A stretch of 64,000 bases of DNA from Micropterus salmoides (lineage: Eukaryota > Chordata > Actinopteri > Centrarchiformes > Centrarchidae). The notes below the pieces were generated by a model. The model was not told the DNA's origin and made no database searches. It saw nothing but the letters and a program-made list of their open reading frames with translations. This document shows positions 24,673 through 38,100 of this stretch, piece by piece. Position numbers and translations under genes: made by a program. The stretch is from contig NW_024040928.1 of assembly GCF_014851395.1 (NCBI RefSeq), positions 9,611,728 to 9,675,727 of the forward strand, read 5' to 3'. Each line of letters opens with the position of its first letter. Position 1 is the first letter of the stretch.

Positions 24673-26373
24673 CTGCAGAGACAGTGGTGAGACAGGATTA
24701 TAGACAGGATGCTCCTAGGTTTAGATATCACCATCACAGAAGCACACCACAAGTAATATTGGAGGGAAAAACATACCGCTATCTGTAATTAATTACATGG
24801 TGGGGGAATTCCACTGAAATATGTTGATTCTTTTCCTTCTTTTGTTTGAAAGATTAGGAAACATCTGGGATGGAAATATGAGTCAGTGGATTAAGTGTGT
24901 CTCAACATCCTGTGGGAACATCCAAATGAACTTGGCCAGCAGTTAACAAACACTGATCGAAGTGGCCACTAATGGAACAGATTTTCACCCCGCTTCCTCT
25001 GCAGTGTCTCTGCAATGATACTGCAGCCCCTGAAGTACTCCTCTCAGCCGATACATTTATAAATATCTTATCAGTGAACACACAGACTGGATGATGTGCG
25101 GGCACGCAGGAAAAAAAGAGATGAGACTGCAGAACACACAATACACACAGAAGACATAATGCAGATGTACAGCTCTGCACAGAAAGGCACGCATATGGTG
25201 GAGGTTTGTTGGATTTTAATTATGAGAAAGAGTGAATGGATGAAAGACATCAGGCAGGTAAGAAAGAGGAGAAGAGCGGAGGAGGAGCAGGGAGGGTACA
25301 GCTGTGGAATGCGTGACGAGCAGGGACACGAATCCGGTGCAGGAGAGACCATGCAAAACAACAATCTCCACACACTGCACCAGTCTCCCTTCATTTCACA
25401 TCTGAATTCTGAAAATGTGGTGAACAACGAGATGCAAACTCATACACACACACTAATCTAGACTGGGGCTATCAACAGAAATACCTGTTTCATTTGTCCT
25501 GGGTAGCCCACTGGAGGTGTATACTGTGTGAAACTGTGTTGCCGGGAGGCTAGGTTTAATGAACACACTCTGCTTTCTTTGTGCTGCTCCCTCCCTACGC
25601 AGCTGTTTGGTACACTTAAAAGTTTAAGCTTGCATGTCTACTGAGGGAAGACTTGTTGAGATGTGTTGGAGAGTGATGAATTGACTCCTACAATATTCCA
25701 CTAGCTGCACAAAAAAGACCAAAAAGTGCTGGAATGAGGCGTATAAGTATATTTTTTTATACAAAATGTTTGAAGAGCTCACTTATTAACTAACTCCTTT
25801 AAACAAAGCCAATGTGAACTACATTTAGGAGGTTTATTCTAAATTTTTATCTATTTCTAATTTACATGTAAGCATTTTAACACTTAATTTCCAACCAAAG
25901 CTGCAGTGAAAATGTGTAGGAACTAGAGCAATGCAGCACATCCACACTCTATGAAAAATACAACCCCTTTTTTGAGAGACACTGTTCAAACGCATCATCC
26001 TTCTTATTGTTAAAATCATTCATACTAAGGCAAACAAGGGTCAAAGATGACTGTGAACCCTGTGGTAACGTCTAAGTCTAAGTGTCAGGCCTTTCTTTTT
26101 AGTCATAAACAACACCAGTGTGAAGTTTTAGCATTCACAGAACCATGTCAACCCAACAGTATCATAGTACAACGTTATACAAATTAACCATTAACTTCCT
26201 ATGGGTAGGCCTACCACAGAGATGCACCACGTTCCAATTGGGCCATTATCAGGGACAGAGAAGCGTGTTTTATTAAAACCCAGCTGGCTAATTACCCACA
26301 AGACTAACGGTAACGTTAACGTTTTTCCCGCCGCGGTTTCGTGGAAGTCAAGAATCTCTGAAGCAACTCTTAC
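24673..26373. other. Probable fermt1 5' intron, no coding gene seen
   Basis: The sequence is ordinary A/T-rich DNA upstream of the first coding exon of fermt1. The acceptor directly before the leader GAC shows that at least one non-coding exon lies upstream. No protein family was recognised on either strand. Confidence 0.45.
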
Positions 26374-26515
26374 CTTGGTTCAAGGGTTGCTTTGGTGAGC
26401 TATTCCTAGAAATATCTTGTGAAGTGGAATGAACCAGGAATTATGGTTCTTCGGGAGTAAAACACGCCCAGTTCAGACAGGTAATGTTACAGAGAGGGTG
26501 GAACCGTTAGGGGAA
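26374..26515 (-). other. fermt1: Candidate fermt1 non-coding first exon
   Basis: On the minus strand, ...AACCAAG is followed by gtaaga at 26373-26368, a strong donor. It lies 1.7 kb upstream of the fermt1 coding start acceptor. CpG-rich sequence (ccgccgcgg) lies just inside the intron at about 26330-26337. This is a positional inference. The transcription start is unknown, and no ATG-led frame is implied. Confidence 0.3.
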
Positions 26516-29500
26516 GTGGGCAAGGAGGCCTGCAGGGTAACCTTATAAAGCAAAATTAGCATTGCTCACAACATGGTGTCCTCGCCATTTGTGATGTTTG
26601 GGATCGAATTAATTTAACAAAGGCTCAGTTAGCAAAGGTTAAATAATATTTTTTAAAAGCATGTGATGTGACAGCACAAATTGCTAGCTCTCAGCCCAAT
26701 GATATGGTAATAAAGTATATAGTACTCGTTGCTGAGGAACTGGAGGGAGATTTCTAAAGTCCCAAAAAAATAAACCTGGTGATGTCATCAAGGCTGACAA
26801 GATAGAGTATTTTTTGCCTTTCCACAGTGGGAATAAAGTGCAATACTAAATTGCTGAAAGACCCCTCTAAGAAAATAACAAACAATGCCTATACAGTACA
26901 TGCAGCAAATAAATTCACTACACTAACACAAGGTTGCTCTGTATGTCAAAAAAGTTACAGTCTTTTAAGGGATTTAATTGGGTTTGAATACTTCTAAACG
27001 ATTTATTGTTACTATGGACATATCATACCAAGAATGTTACCTCAGTTTAAGTAGATTTAAAGAGACAGGCCCACAGCAGCATGAATAATGGTTTACCTCA
27101 GATGAATCAGCCCACCTTCCTTAATGCCTACATCCTGCCCAATGACTAAATCAAGATGAATCACTTGAGTTTGTCTTTGTCTTTTCCACTTAATGATATT
27201 GCCAGCTTATGAAACTACAATAACACATCAGTAAAACTGATGGCTAGCATTTTCATCATTTGTACAGATGGTGTTCTACTGACAACCAGCCAGCCACACT
27301 GAGATATAGCCAATTTTGTAGCTTTTAATATGTAGGTGTGTATGTATTACATGGACTTCTTTTGTTTTCCAGCCACTTGGTCATGAGGTGAGCCTACGTG
27401 TGAAGCCTGCCACCTCCTGGTTTATATTGGTAAGCTCATGCAGTATCTTTTTGCCTTGGCAAAGGCTGGAGTAAAATGCATATTATGACTAGGGTGTATT
27501 GAAAACATAATTGAGTAAGCCACATTTGTCATTTTTATGCCAATTTAATGGGCAATAAGATATTAGTAATTAGCCATAATGTAACGTGAACATTATATCA
27601 AATCTCTAGCATCACATGGATATTCACAAATACTATATGGTTTGGTTCTTTTGTATTTAAGAGCTCTTTCTGCATGACTGCATTTATTTGCAGACATTAT
27701 TAAACAATATGAAATATTTTTCTCTTCAACCTACTGACTTGTAAAGGAAAGGACTGTTAATGGGCGCCACTATAATAAAGTTCTGTTGCTGCCACACAGT
27801 GGCGCCATTAGACCATATCAGACTTGGAGGAGAGAAAGAGCCTAAATTTGTGAATCACTTTTGAGATAAAGGTGTTTTTGGTGTAGAAACAGGCTACTGT
27901 TGTGAGCCATGTGTTTTATGGCATGCACAGAATCATAATGGTGCTGAAATGGACAAATTCAATTCTGTATTAAAATTAAAAACATCTCTATAATCCCCTT
28001 CATCACACAATAATTTTTTCACTGGAAGAAAGCAGGAGCTGACAATTGCCACTCATGTCATCAGTTTGAAAATGCCCTTTAAATGAACATGGTAAAACAA
28101 ATGAAAGTGATTGTGATTATGAAACCGTGCTAGAACTACCACAAACTATTGGAGTCTGGAGTGGTATGTCCATTTTTTGATAGGATGATGTCATCATTTT
28201 TTGATTAAGTGAGGAACTTGTCTCTTTATTTGTTCCATCCAGGGAGGACAGATGTCAGAGTCAGCTGCAGATGAACAGCCCTAGAATTGGTAAGGACACC
28301 AGCATGGTGGTTGCATGCCAACCTTTATACAGTCTATGATGCTTCAGTTGAAGGACAGTTTCTTTGGCCACTTGATCATTTTGACCACACCCTACAGATT
28401 AAGTGTAGTAAACATGCCTGTAAGTCTGTCTAAGCACTGTGTTCCAGCTGAGAGTTTATTGCTGGCACATGAGGTCGTCTTGAGTCCTTGTGTAACAGAG
28501 GAAATGTAAATTCCATGACAAAAACAAACAAATAAACCCTGAGCCACATAAACGGTGTCATTGGTGGACAGACACATGGAAAATAACATCATTTGGACCT
28601 GTCAGGCCTGGATGGAGAACAGACAAAGTAACACCATGTCCATGTCATCATGACACCTGTGGTTTTAATGGCAACATAGTTCACACAGTCCAAGCTAAAG
28701 GAAGGGACAAATATCAACTTAGCTTTACTAAAGTGCCTGGGAGAATGATAAAATATTGTCTTTAAAGTGATGAGGAGAGAAAAGGAAAAAGTTTGGACTG
28801 TGGTTTTAGACACAATAAATTACATCTACTGCCTGAAGCGGGTCTGAACCTACTTGGAAGCGGGTGGGAAACAACATCTGTAGAAGCCTTCACTGGCTTT
28901 CTGTATTTATGGAAAGAGAAACCTCCTGGTGACCTGGGAACACGCTTACCCAATTAGCAGCCTCGCCGACGGATCAAATGGAAGTGAAAACATTCACTGC
29001 CGTGACGGAGACGCATCACAATGCCCCATTCATGCTGCCGAGCCCCATGATTTAGGGGTGAGGTGGGGTGGGGGAGTTGTTCTTCTTGGGATGTAGTGGG
29101 GAGGTGGGATAGGCGAGAGGGAGTCATGAATGCAACATGAAACTAACTTACCTCACCACCTTTTTTGACGTATCGATGGAGGTCTCATTCATGACTTAAT
29201 ACAGGTTTGGAGGTAAACAATGTTCAAAGGTGATATTTTCATAAGGTTACCAACCACTGCTCACCTCGAGGTTCCACATCCCCTTCACCTCAGCCCCTAT
29301 ATCCCCTTGGACGCTCCCACCTCTACAACCCAACAAAACCTCGGGTCTTATCCTGTGGGAGCAGGACTGAGAGGGACAGGAGGCCTGAAAAACAGCACTG
29401 GAAGAGAGGCTCTTGACAGCACAGGGCTCTGGGGTACAAACGCTACACTGCTTTATGGCCTGCAAAGTGTTGCGGCTCTGATTCATTTTCACTCTTTGAA

Positions 29501-31321
29501 GCTGTCAAAACGTCTTTGTTCTACTTCTTACTTTCTTTTTTAATGAGGGTTGTTTTATTCTTATGCCACTGACCTCCATAGCTACCATGACACTCCATAC
29601 CAGTTGCCATTCAAATAGAAAAACAAAACTCAAGAAAGGACAACCTGCACCTGGCCGGTTATTTGTTTTACAAATGTCAGTATAATGGGAAATTCTGTTG
29701 TGATGAGAGTCAAGCAACCCAGGTGTGATGGTCAAGAGAGGATCTTTGACTTAGAGCAGAGTGACTGACTAAATACAGACTCTATGTGTGGATAAAAGTA
29801 CCTGTGTTTCACTAAATATTACCAACCTCTCCTCAGATAGACCGTGTAGTCGTTGCACAGCAGTGAATGCTCAGTATAAAGGCTCTTTTATTTCCAAAAT
29901 TAATTGTTTATTTATATGGGTGGAGCATTGGTGCTTCAGAAAATGGCGTCTTACATCCTTGCTTGTAGATGTTTCCATTAAAGCTTATAATAATGTTACC
30001 AAGCCAGGGCCAATACTATAAAAATTCTAAATACAAGTTTTTAAAAAAATGAAAGATTAGTTAAAACATGCAGAAGGTTCATGCATTTTCAATTACATTT
30101 GAACTTTCCATACGACACAGCCAAAACTTTGTTTTCCTCTTCCTTTCTGTTCACCTCTCCTTGTATGGAAACATCTGATAGAAATAAAACCTTTCATGGT
30201 GTCAGGTCAGATAGCCATAAATACAGGTTGTCAGCACAGTGTGACCCTCACATCTAGAGGAGAGACTGTTCTGAACCGTGGTTTGGAACAGGATATCACA
30301 TGTTTAAATATTGCACTTCTTTCTGAAAAGCTACTGTGAAACAACTTCCATTACAGAGCATTGCTTTACCTGTCACCGGCGGTATTTCATCCCTTTGCTG
30401 CCCAGAAACATAAAAGATATAGGTGAACACAGCCATATGGATAGATGGCAATCCTTCACCTCAGGCAGATACTCTGCTAGTCCAAAATTGACACACAGAT
30501 AGATTGCCTTTTTCTGATATTAAGCCTGATGAGTTCAATGTCCTTTCTGTTGGCAGATTTCATGAAGAAATGCTGTTGCTCAGATCTGATTTTCTCTATC
30601 CGTCTTTGTCAGTTTCGGCAGGTGTGCACGGAATTCTGAAGCAGCTGACATTTTTGTTCCTGTGTGAATATCAAATATGTTGAATAAAGCCATATGCAAT
30701 GCTGTGACTTTTATTAGGTTTGTCAGAGCATACAGAGACACAGTGGGAACACTGCCCACATTCTGTTAAAGATGAAATAACACCTTTTCTTGCAGGTCCT
30801 GTATGCAGAGGTCTCCTGGATCTGGCCACATGTGCACGGAAGCGTTTAGATGCCATCCAGCCACGTCCTGGGCTACAGAGTGACATGAAGAAACAACCCT
30901 TGACACTGGCCTTGAAGTTGGCGTGACTGATCTCTCAGGTACAGCGTAAGAGGAAGCGGGGCGTTGTGTTCCTTTCCTCCCCACATCAATTTGCCAACTG
31001 GTTGTGAATGGATGCCATTTTGAAACATGCAAATGTGGGTAGCCTCTGCCTGTATCAGCTGATGCAGGTCAGTGTTATTTTTGGCTGGACCATAAAGGCC
31101 TGAGGGGAGAAAGACTTACTGAGAGTTAGAAAAGGTCACATAAACTCTAGCGGGATTACTTTCCATGGCTGAGATCCTGTGAATGGATCCATTGTGGGGT
31201 GGGTCTCTGCTTGTGGAAAGCAAACCCTGTCAAGATTCAGTTCATTAGCACCTAGTTTACTGTTTGAAGTTAGTTATTTATCCGGCGTCTAAAGGGGAAC
31301 CCCGTACAGACATATGTAAGC

Positions 31322-31338
31322 GTGTGTGTGTGTGTGTG
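31322..31338. repeat. (GT)8 microsatellite
   Basis: An alternating GT tract in intergenic sequence. Confidence 0.85.
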
Positions 31339-32159
31339 CATGCGTGCATCTATGCGCAGGCATGTAATGTGTACAGTACTCATAGGATCTACAGGGGGTT
31401 TCCAGAGCAAATTGCTCAAGAGCAAATAAAACTTTCCATAGCGCAATAAAATGTATGGAGAACGAACAGGAGAGACATTGGTGCAGCTCTGAAGGTGGGA
31501 AAAAAATATATACATAAGGGTTTGATATGTATATGTTCTGACAGTCACTGACCTTGACTTTGTAAATAAAAACGCATAGAAAGTTAGAAATGTTATACAA
31601 AGTGCATTAGTATTACATTGTTATATTTCAGGAGGCACACTTCCTCAAAAAAAATGTTAAATATTGAATAAGAAATGGAATTGATGTTAAACAGTGCTTG
31701 AAACACTGTTTACACTGAAGCAGCAGTAGTCCATCCTCGTCTGAGTTATTCTACTGTATTTCAAACTATAAAGTGAGTGTGCCTGTGTGTGTTTTCTCTT
31801 TTGTGATCTGTTTGTTCTTTGGAACGCGTCCCTGTGCCTCTGGTAAGACAAAAGTGCCGCATTGAGCAAAACCTCCACTCCACTTTTATGGTCTGTGTGG
31901 GCCGTCCTATTTGTACATGCTTAGAGCAAATTAGACCGGCAGCTGCGTATGGCCGTCCCATTCCATGTTGGCTTTTCACGATAAAAATATGCTTCGGTCA
32001 ACCTCGCATCTTGGATCCAGAAATACACGGCCCGTTTCTTCTGGCACTGACACCTCTCCATATTTACTATGACTTCCCTATTTCGGCATAAAAAGACAAA
32101 GACATAAGGAGATAGAGGGACAGAGTAGAGGGGTGGGAGTAAATGAGAGGGCTGGAGGT

Positions 32160-32174
32160 GGGGGGGGGGGGGGG
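32160..32174. repeat. 15-base poly(G) run
   Basis: Fifteen consecutive G, preceded by GGAGGT and further G-rich sequence. Long G runs are rare and polymorphic in fish DNA and can form quadruplexes. Sequencing length error is also possible here. Confidence 0.85.
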
Positions 32175-35100
32175 CAGAAGGAAAGAGAGGGACCACCTAT
32201 GCAGATGTTTTCCACATGTAGAAGGAAAACAAGCTGTAGCAAGATGAGTATGAGGAGAGGAAAAGAGAAGGCTGCACCTGTTGTGGGGTGATGATCTGGC
32301 CACGGGTGACATCAGTCCTCGAAACGTGTCGTGCTGCTTCAGTCATTAACCAAGTACATGCCAGTCAGGGCTCTTTGTACACACTCAGAATAATATTTTC
32401 AGGTCACTTTGATGTAGTTGAGAGAACATAAAGACATTATTTTTAATGTCAAGTGGTAAAATTTTCGAAGAGGATAGTTGGTCTGTAAAACCACATTGCA
32501 AGCTACAGAATCGTTTGGACAGTTTAATTCCATAAATTGTATAATAAGGTCCCGGCGTGTTTTTTTGATATGGTTATTCTAAACAATATTTAAAGAAAAA
32601 CAACCGTTTAAAGGAAAATACAAAAACTTAAGGATAAAAGCACAAATTTGCTTTTGTGATGATATTTATTGAAATATGCAGTTAAAAAAGAAATATGGGA
32701 ATTAGGGTAGGTGTCATTTTTATATTATTTGTAGGGTGTGGTTTAATATTTTAATCAATATCACAAACCTCAAGTCTCCCTTTATGTCTTGCGACAGTTG
32801 GGAAAAGTGGAAGGTAAACATAATTTCTGACAGTGTGACAGGAATAAGGAATAGACCCCGCTCGGAATTGAGTTCTTAGGCTAATCATGCATGATTACAG
32901 CCTTGGATGCCAAAACACACTCCGTGTGAAAGAGGTTGTTTTCATCAGCACGTTGCAGCAGCACGGCTGGCTGACAGAGTTACCTATTCTCCCGAGGGCT
33001 CTCACTCTCCTTCTGCCTCTATTGAACTGGCCTGCAGCAGGTCTCGTAGCCCCCGGGGACTGTCCTGGGAGACCTGGACAACATTGGGAGCAGGCAGCTT
33101 AGCGGTGTCATTTCGCTGTGGTAAGCTATGGACAAAAGCATCTCTTGTTGTCGCAAGCTGTATGTGGTGCTGCTTTCCCAACCCTGTGGAAAGGAAAGGA
33201 CAGCCAATGACCAATGCCAAACAAACCTGCTCCAGCTCACCTGTGCAGTGAATGTGGAACTGAGTGACCCAGATCTGGATGGAAACCATTGCAAATATTT
33301 CCCAGCAAGGTCTGTGGAAGAAGCCTTTAGCCGGGCCTCTCAGCAGGGAATTTAACTAACTGTAAATGACTCTGACTCCCTCCAGTTTGTGTCATCTGTT
33401 CCTAAGAAGTAGTAAACATTTGGTGTACCATCAAACCATCCAGCACATAGCCCAATTCAATGCAAGGTGTGGATTGAAGTGTAAAAAAACTTCAATACCT
33501 GCTACGCTTGAGTGTTTATCTCATCACTCACTGAAGAATTTCTTACACAACAGAGCAAGTAATGAGAATGACAGTGTGATTAGAAGCAGAGTTGTTGTTG
33601 ATGAGCAGTGAATATGTTTATTGCCTTGTCTGTGCACTGCTACTAGCAAGGCAGACCTCTTCTGCTCAAACTACAGCTCAGTTTAGAAGCGAAAGCCATG
33701 CTGCAAATATTTGGCTTGGCCACATAAATTGAATTATATTGGCACAGAAAGCCTAGAAATAAAAAAACAGCAACCTTGGGAACAATTATGCAAAGTGAAA
33801 CGCGGTTAAACCAAGTGCTACTGATTTTCCTTTCTGTCCAAAAGGGGAAAAAAGGAAAGGTCTGCTTTAGTAAAGTTTATCTCCCTTAATAAATATGTTG
33901 AAGCATTTATCCTTGCCATTCAAGTTGTAGCTATAGCTCATTTTTGAAGTGCTGTATAGCTTCTTGGTGTTACACACAGCCTTAAAAATCTTCTCGGGAG
34001 TTTATTCGTGTGAACCGAAAGCTGTGGTGACTTTATGGTCCATTTCAACCACAGATAAAACCCTATAACAAATAGCATTGAATAAATGTTTTGTCTGTTT
34101 TTTCTGAACATTTTATGCTCTGACAACACAATAAATATCATTTGAGAACAGCAATTATGTCTGCTTCAGCAATGAAATAAATAGAGGATGATTTATGCCT
34201 CTGTTAAAGTATTCATTTCTTTGCATGACTCAAATTTATTGTTGAACAATAAAGAGATGCCAGCAGTATGATGGCGGCTTTGGAATTTGAACACTGATCA
34301 CAATGCTATTCATTTAGCAGGTAACGGATTCACTCTTTGTTGCAGTACATTACCGCAATGTTGGGTGTGGTAACTCCGATTTTTACTGATAGTGTCTAAT
34401 AGTGTAGTGTTTGTTTGATTAAAGTGTCACCACCTGTGACAACTAACTGGCAAACAAATCTCTTCCTCTTTATTTGAAGAACCTCTGTAGAGGATGCACA
34501 GACTGAGTTGGCAAATTAAACTGCAATAAAAGCCAGAAGGATACACAACTATACAAAGTGACTCTATAGTATTATACTGATTTAAAAGGAATACAGTAAA
34601 CTCACTGTTTAGTTGTTACAATATAATATAAAGCAAAAAATACAATATTGAGTTACAGGTGAATATCATGAGTTACTATAGGATTATTTTAAAATGTTAC
34701 AGTAATAAAATAGTGATAAAATACAGAAATAAAATAACTAAAATATGATCACTATCAATTCTATCAAATCTCTAAATGATAAATTCTATCTATCTTCTTG
34801 TAGGAATATGTTAGCACCACTTTTTTATTACCATTACTGTTACTGTTATATTTACCAATGAAGCTATTGTCTGTAGACAACTATTTGAGCCTGTCAACAC
34901 TTGATAATGCTGTCCATCTAGATACCATCATTTTATATTTGGAAGGCTTACCTGCTGGCACTGAACATTTCAACTAAGAATACTCCCAAGGACCACTATG
35001 GCACTGAGTGTTTAATTTGGATCACATTATGAATCGTAGAGCTCAACTCCACAACCACAAAAAAATAGGGTTGTTGGTTTTTTTGAACCCTCATTAGTGG

Positions 35101-35190
35101 GGCATTGACAGGGTCTTCTCTCATTAGCCATTCAAGCCCCACCTGCATAACACAGGAAACTCTCATTGCTCTCATTGACACAAACACGAA

Positions 35191-38100
35191 CGCAGCTAGC
35201 TAGCTAGCTAGCTAACCGTCATGCAAACCTTTAAGCCAGCTTTGTTTGCTCACAGCTGAGGCTCAAAAGAAAGGCAGGACCGGGGCAGAAAAGGGCCAGC
35301 TTTGACAATTTTCACACAAAGGGAGCACTGTTGGCTAACAGTGAGCGGCCTGTTTCTGGGAGGTTTGCACTGTTCCTGGGGCCCATTTCATGGAACAGTT
35401 AGCAAGGCCAAAGGCAACCCATGGACTGGAGTGATAGTTAAGGCCTTCGGGGCCAAACCTGGGTCTGGCCCTGTACCTCTCCCCTCTGTCCCCCACCCAG
35501 TTCAGAAGCTTTCACAAAGCCAACTGGGGACGCTGGGTGCTGCAGGTGTCCTCTCATAAAGACCCACATCACATGGGCCGGTGGACTGACTGACTGAGTT
35601 GGCATGTTTGGGTTATTTTTTTCCTCCCTGCAGGTGTTTGAAAAATCAAGACAGTAATGAAGTACCAAATATATATGTTGATATATATGTACACACACAC
35701 ACATATACTCAGTAAAACACTAGACATTGTATGTAAATAAGCAGTCAGTACTTTATCAGTCAGTCAGTTTAATGCTGTTGATGGTTTGTGGTACCATTAA
35801 ATGTTAAGGAATCTGTGTGTTCGGTTTCAGTGGTTGTGAGTGTCAAGGAAGGTGTGGTTGACTTATTTAGGTTAAAGCAAAACAGTCCAAGAAATTATTA
35901 ATGGAGAGATTAACATAAAAAAATAACCCATACCTCAGCTTAAGCTGCTAGTACTATCAATCACTCGGAACTGGGCTTAGGCCAGATCATTAATTTCTTT
36001 CTCCCTCCCATCTACATTGTCAGTATTTGAGAGGATACTTCCTCCAGCTGCAACTGCAGTTGCAACAGCTATCAAAATGAACAGTCTCTGCCTTCGTTTG
36101 ATTTAGCCTTAATGGAATGGAGATCCCAGAAATACGGCTTGCACGGTGGGAAGCGGAAAGAGGAAGAAAGCATGCGAGTAAAGACGAGAGAGAGAGAGAG
36201 AGAGAGACAGAGAGAGAGAGAGATTAATATCCAGTCTTCTCTCCTCCTGACCGCAGAGTGGGCATAAAGAGCCTGGCGCCTCATTGATGTCAACCCTAGC
36301 TGTGCCTGTCCTGTAGTTTTCAGTTTGGTTTGGACAGAACAGGCGGCCTGGCCTACAGGGGTTGGGAGGACAGGGCCCAGGGTTTCCCACATCACTCAAG
36401 GGCCTCTGATAGGCGGTCACACAGGCCGGTAATGACAGGGGGAGAGATTTAGTATTAAAGTCTCCTCTGCTGCCTCCTCTGCTCCTGTCTGACGTCAGGC
36501 TGTTAAATACGGGGATGAGAGCATGGCATGGACTATGGGTGAAGGAGTTAGACCTGTCTTAAGTATATTTGTGTGAGAGAAGCCTGGCTGGGTTCCCTTG
36601 GAGTGTTGCTAAGACACAAGCTGTACACATGCACGGGGGGAATTTTGGACCACAGTCAATCATTAAAGGGATTTGCATCTGCCATAAATATGAATTCAGT
36701 CAAGGTAAATGGTGATAAGGTTGAAGGAGGAGGGAGTTACATATACTAACATAGTGACTCATTCAAAGTGGTTTGTAATTCACTGGGTGGACTGTGGGTT
36801 AGCAATACAATAATGCGGGCCAAGACTACCAGTAAAATTATTCTTCAGTCTTTAGTTGTTCGGAAGTCCTGGCTTTCCATCTTTTCAGTTTTTTAACCAC
36901 TATCCCACATACAATACTGAGGGTTTTTCCCTGGTTATTTGTAGAGCATTATAACATTTGAGTTCATGACTAATGAACTTGGAAAGCCAGCTAGATGGCT
37001 GGAGACTGGTTTGAAAATGTCATATACTCACAAGTAAAAGACCTCATTGTCTTTGCCACTATGCAACTCAACCGTACAACCAATACCCAAAGCAGCTCAG
37101 CAACATTAAAGGAGCTGATTGCTGCACCTGCATCCACAGATCATCACACCATTGTGGCATTTTAAAAAAAGGCCTCAGTCAAACACGCCCCCTGACCTTC
37201 TCCAGCTAACATAAACTAATTAGGCTGTCTCTGAAAGGAATGGCCCGCCATTGGATTAATCAGCCTTCACAGATCTGGACCATGCATTTCTGCTCTAGCC
37301 AACTCTCCCTACCAGAACCTCATTATCTCACGTTTTCAAAGGAGCGCCATGGCAAATAGCAGAAGGGGCAGAAGGGATGGAGAAATGGAGGATGTGGTGG
37401 TGCAGGAAGGGGCTTCCCCAGTACCTCTCTTCTCACATCGGACTCAGAAAGGAAATGTCAAGCGTGAAGCTCAGAGAGTGGTCAGTACCGCTCAGTCCAG
37501 CAGGCAGCACAGAGGGGGCCTTTGTCCACCATCACTTAGCGCCAATTACAGCCCGTCAAAATAGTTTTTCTGCTGTGGAGCGACGTGTTAATGGGCCCGG
37601 AGTTGGGTGTGAGGAGCGACCTTGTCCACACACACCAACCAGGGGTCAGGGGTTAATAGGGCCCCTCTGATGTGGCGGATGAGATTTCGGCAACCTTTAG
37701 CTGGTGAGGGAATGCCAGGACAAAGCCTGTAGAATGTGATACAATTAGGCGCACAGCTAGCTATCCTGAATGGAGTTGCTCCGTAGAAGTGGGATGGCTG
37801 CATTAGCTAGGAGCAGATGGGCAGGCGGACGCTAGCCAAACAGGTGCAGAAGGTCAAAACCCCTCCCAAATGTGAAAGAGGACCCAGGTGAGGACAAAAA
37901 CACCAGCCAAATTCAAGGCTTTATTTGGAGTGAGCAGCAATTAAAAATCCTGTTGAACAAATGACTCTTCTGGACACAAAGAAGGTCCCTTTGTACTTGT
38001 GAAAAGGTCAGAGACCATCCAGTCTTCTGTAGCATTTCCCATCCCAATCCTGAACCCACAGAATTGATGCTTGGCTTAAACAGAGGACTAGGCCAGCAAG

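Larger units (their letters stand above)
26516..35190. other. Gene desert, first part, between fermt1 and bmp2
   Basis: No gene was recognised. Contents I can point to are an exact 9-bp inverted repeat (GGCGCCACT) at 27763-27771 and 27798-27806, a CNE-like block at 28830-29050 with homeodomain-type AATTAG, a (GT)n tract at 31322-31338 and a 15-base G run at 32160-32174. All open frames are short and lack domains. Confidence 0.5.

Noticed and set aside
27374..27392. Possible 15-bp micro-exon (ttccag|CCACTTGGTCATGAG|gtgagc)
   Set aside because: Splice-like signals of this size are common by chance, and no neighbouring exon on the plus strand supports it.
32067..32312. Overlapping minus-strand frames rich in Pro/Leu/Ser around the G15 run
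   Set aside because: Their composition comes from the G/A-rich simple sequence read in reverse, and there is no family match.
37349..37564. 71-codon ORF with favourable start context (gccATGGc)
   Set aside because: It is a single short frame with no domain, no splice partner and a low-complexity G/A-rich 5' part. It is more likely chance inside a non-coding block.
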